DNA of 6,745 bases from an uncultured Acidimicrobiales bacterium (GTDB taxonomy: Bacteria > Actinomycetota > Acidimicrobiia > Acidimicrobiales > Iamiaceae). Location: NCBI GenBank assembly GCA_937926025.1, contig CALANQ010000223.1, positions 1 through 6,745 on the forward strand, given 5' to 3'. Under the pieces are notes generated by a model. It did not search any database, was not told the origin of the DNA, and saw only the letters and a program-made list of their open reading frames with translations. The translations under genes and the position numbers were made by a program. Shown one piece after another: positions 6,147 to 6,745 of this stretch; the first letter of the stretch is position 1, and the number at the start of each line of letters is the position of its first letter.

Positions 6147-6383
6147 ATGGCAGACACCACGCACCGCAAGGTCCTCATCACCGGAGCCGGATCCGGGTTC
6201 GGCAAGGGGGCGGCCATCGAGCTGGCCCGTCGAGGCCACGACGTCATCGCCGGGTGCGAGACCGACCAGCTCGACCCGTCCGAGGTGTCGATGGCCCTCG
6301 CCGACCTCCTCGAAGCAGCCGAGACGCCGGTGGAGACCTACCTGCCCGAGGGCATCAAGGAGACGCTCGCCGCGTTCCTCTGA
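6147..6383 (+). CDS. Internally deleted short-chain dehydrogenase/reductase (SDR) remnant, 78 aa
   Basis: Residues 8-39 are the first beta-alpha-beta unit of an SDR Rossmann fold, with the NAD(P)-binding TGxxxGxG motif as TGAGSGFG (12-19) and a helix ending ARRGHDVIAGCET. From residue 40 the sequence (DQLDPSEV, then LADLLEAAETP and LPEGIKE) looks like the extreme C-terminus of an SDR. The whole middle is missing, including the NNAG motif and the Ser/Tyr/Lys catalytic residues. Typical SDRs are 240-280 aa, so roughly 170-200 residues appear to have been lost in frame. The start is well supported: AAGGAGG lies six bases before the ATG. It cannot be an active SDR enzyme as it stands. It is either a decaying pseudogene or a small nucleotide-binding protein. 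It may be co-transcribed with the aminotransferase 39 nt downstream. Confidence 0.75.
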   Translation: MADTTHRKVLITGAGSGFGKGAAIELARRGHDVIAGCETDQLDPSEVSMALADLLEAAETPVETYLPEGIKETLAAFL

Positions 6384-6422
6384 GCCGGGGTGGGGCAGGG
6401 TCTGGGGAGCCATGATGGCCGG

Positions 6423-6745
6423 ATGAAGCCGTCCGCCCGATCGCAGGTTCCGCCGTTCGAGGTGATGGCGATCCTCGACCGGGTGGCGGCGCTGCGAGAA
6501 GCCGGTCGGGACGTGCTGTCTCTGTGTGCGGGCGAGCCGTCGGGCGGTGCGCCCACCGATGTCCGGCGCCTGGCCGCCGAGGCCCACGGCGGTGACGATC
6601 CCCTCGGCTACACCGGCCCGCTGGGCACGACGGAGCTCCGCCGGGCCATCGCCGAGCACCACCGGCGCTGGTACGGGCTCGACATCGAACCGAGCTCGGT
6701 GGCCATCACCACCGGAGCATCGGGCGCGTTCGTGCTGGCGTTCCT
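6423..6745 (+). CDS. Pyridoxal-phosphate aminotransferase, class I/II, N-terminal part; 3' end beyond the window
   Basis: The first 107 codons of a fold-type I aminotransferase resembling the aspartate aminotransferase-like branch. The visible part shows the N-terminal arm and substrate-side motif (SLCAGEPSGGAPTDV), then GYTGPLGTTELRRAIAEHH, the family's typical Y-x-x-x-x-G-x-x-x-L-R-x-A-I pattern, and finally ITTGASGAF, the glycine-containing turn near the cofactor phosphate. The catalytic lysine and aromatic/arginine substrate residues lie beyond the window, so substrate specificity cannot be called. ATG 6423 begins MKPSARSQ. Its upstream GGGGAG (6404-6409) is 13 bases away, farther than usual, and a four-codon ORF (6412-6426) sits between and overlaps the start as ATGA. 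The lead-in before SLCAGEPS is short but compatible with the family. Confidence 0.9.
   Translation, partial: MKPSARSQVPPFEVMAILDRVAALREAGRDVLSLCAGEPSGGAPTDVRRLAAEAHGGDDPLGYTGPLGTTELRRAIAEHHRRWYGLDIEPSSVAITTGASGAFVLAF

Noticed and set aside
4574..6247. A 557-codon minus-strand frame overlapping the STAND gene
   Set aside because: It is a second frame of the same strand over the STAND gene, dominated by Arg/Pro/Ala repeats with no Walker motifs.

Overview
The window is high-GC DNA (roughly 70% G+C by eye) with GTG and TTG starts, Actinobacteria-like complex I genes and a DUF222-type HNH protein of the 13E12 repeat family. The HNH motif style (Cys-Gln-Ala-Asp-His, then a Gly-Gly-Arg-Thr-Asn-Pro-Gly-Asn-Gly stretch) and the NuoA/NuoB sequence types suggest a member of class Acidimicrobiia. 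That placement is inference, not a phylogenetic result.

Positions 1-2216, minus strand: the 5' end of a respiratory complex I operon, in the order nuoA, nuoB, nuoC, nuoD, with nuoD running off the left edge. The genes are tightly packed: a 28-nt gap between A and B, an overlap between B and C, and a 4-nt ATGA overlap between C and D. NuoA is a membrane subunit. NuoB carries the terminal Fe-S cluster N2, and NuoC and NuoD complete the peripheral arm where quinone is reduced. NuoD is unusual: two of the three residues known to bind the quinone head group in Thermus Nqo4 are replaced (Tyr to Trp, Asp to His), while the His is kept. NuoB is also altered beside its cluster ligands. This is the strongest lead in the window.

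Positions 2217-2504: a divergent intergenic region between nuoA and the HNH gene. It holds palindromes built on GACCGGTC and a likely leaderless promoter for the HNH gene.

Positions 2505-4046, plus strand: a DUF222/HNH endonuclease-like gene whose base composition switches from G-rich to C-rich partway through. It converges with a minus-strand gene at 4078-6033 that encodes a 651-aa protein with a STAND-type NTPase domain, a possible degenerate GNAT-like middle region and a C-terminal helix-turn-helix.

Positions 6034-6745: a short divergent promoter region, then on the plus strand a 78-aa internally deleted short-chain dehydrogenase remnant with an excellent ribosome binding site, then the first 107 codons of a class I/II aminotransferase that runs off the right edge.

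The nuo genes form one functional unit. The remaining genes look like separate accessory or housekeeping units with no clear shared pathway. I found no tRNA, rRNA, CRISPR array, transposase or convincing intrinsic terminator.
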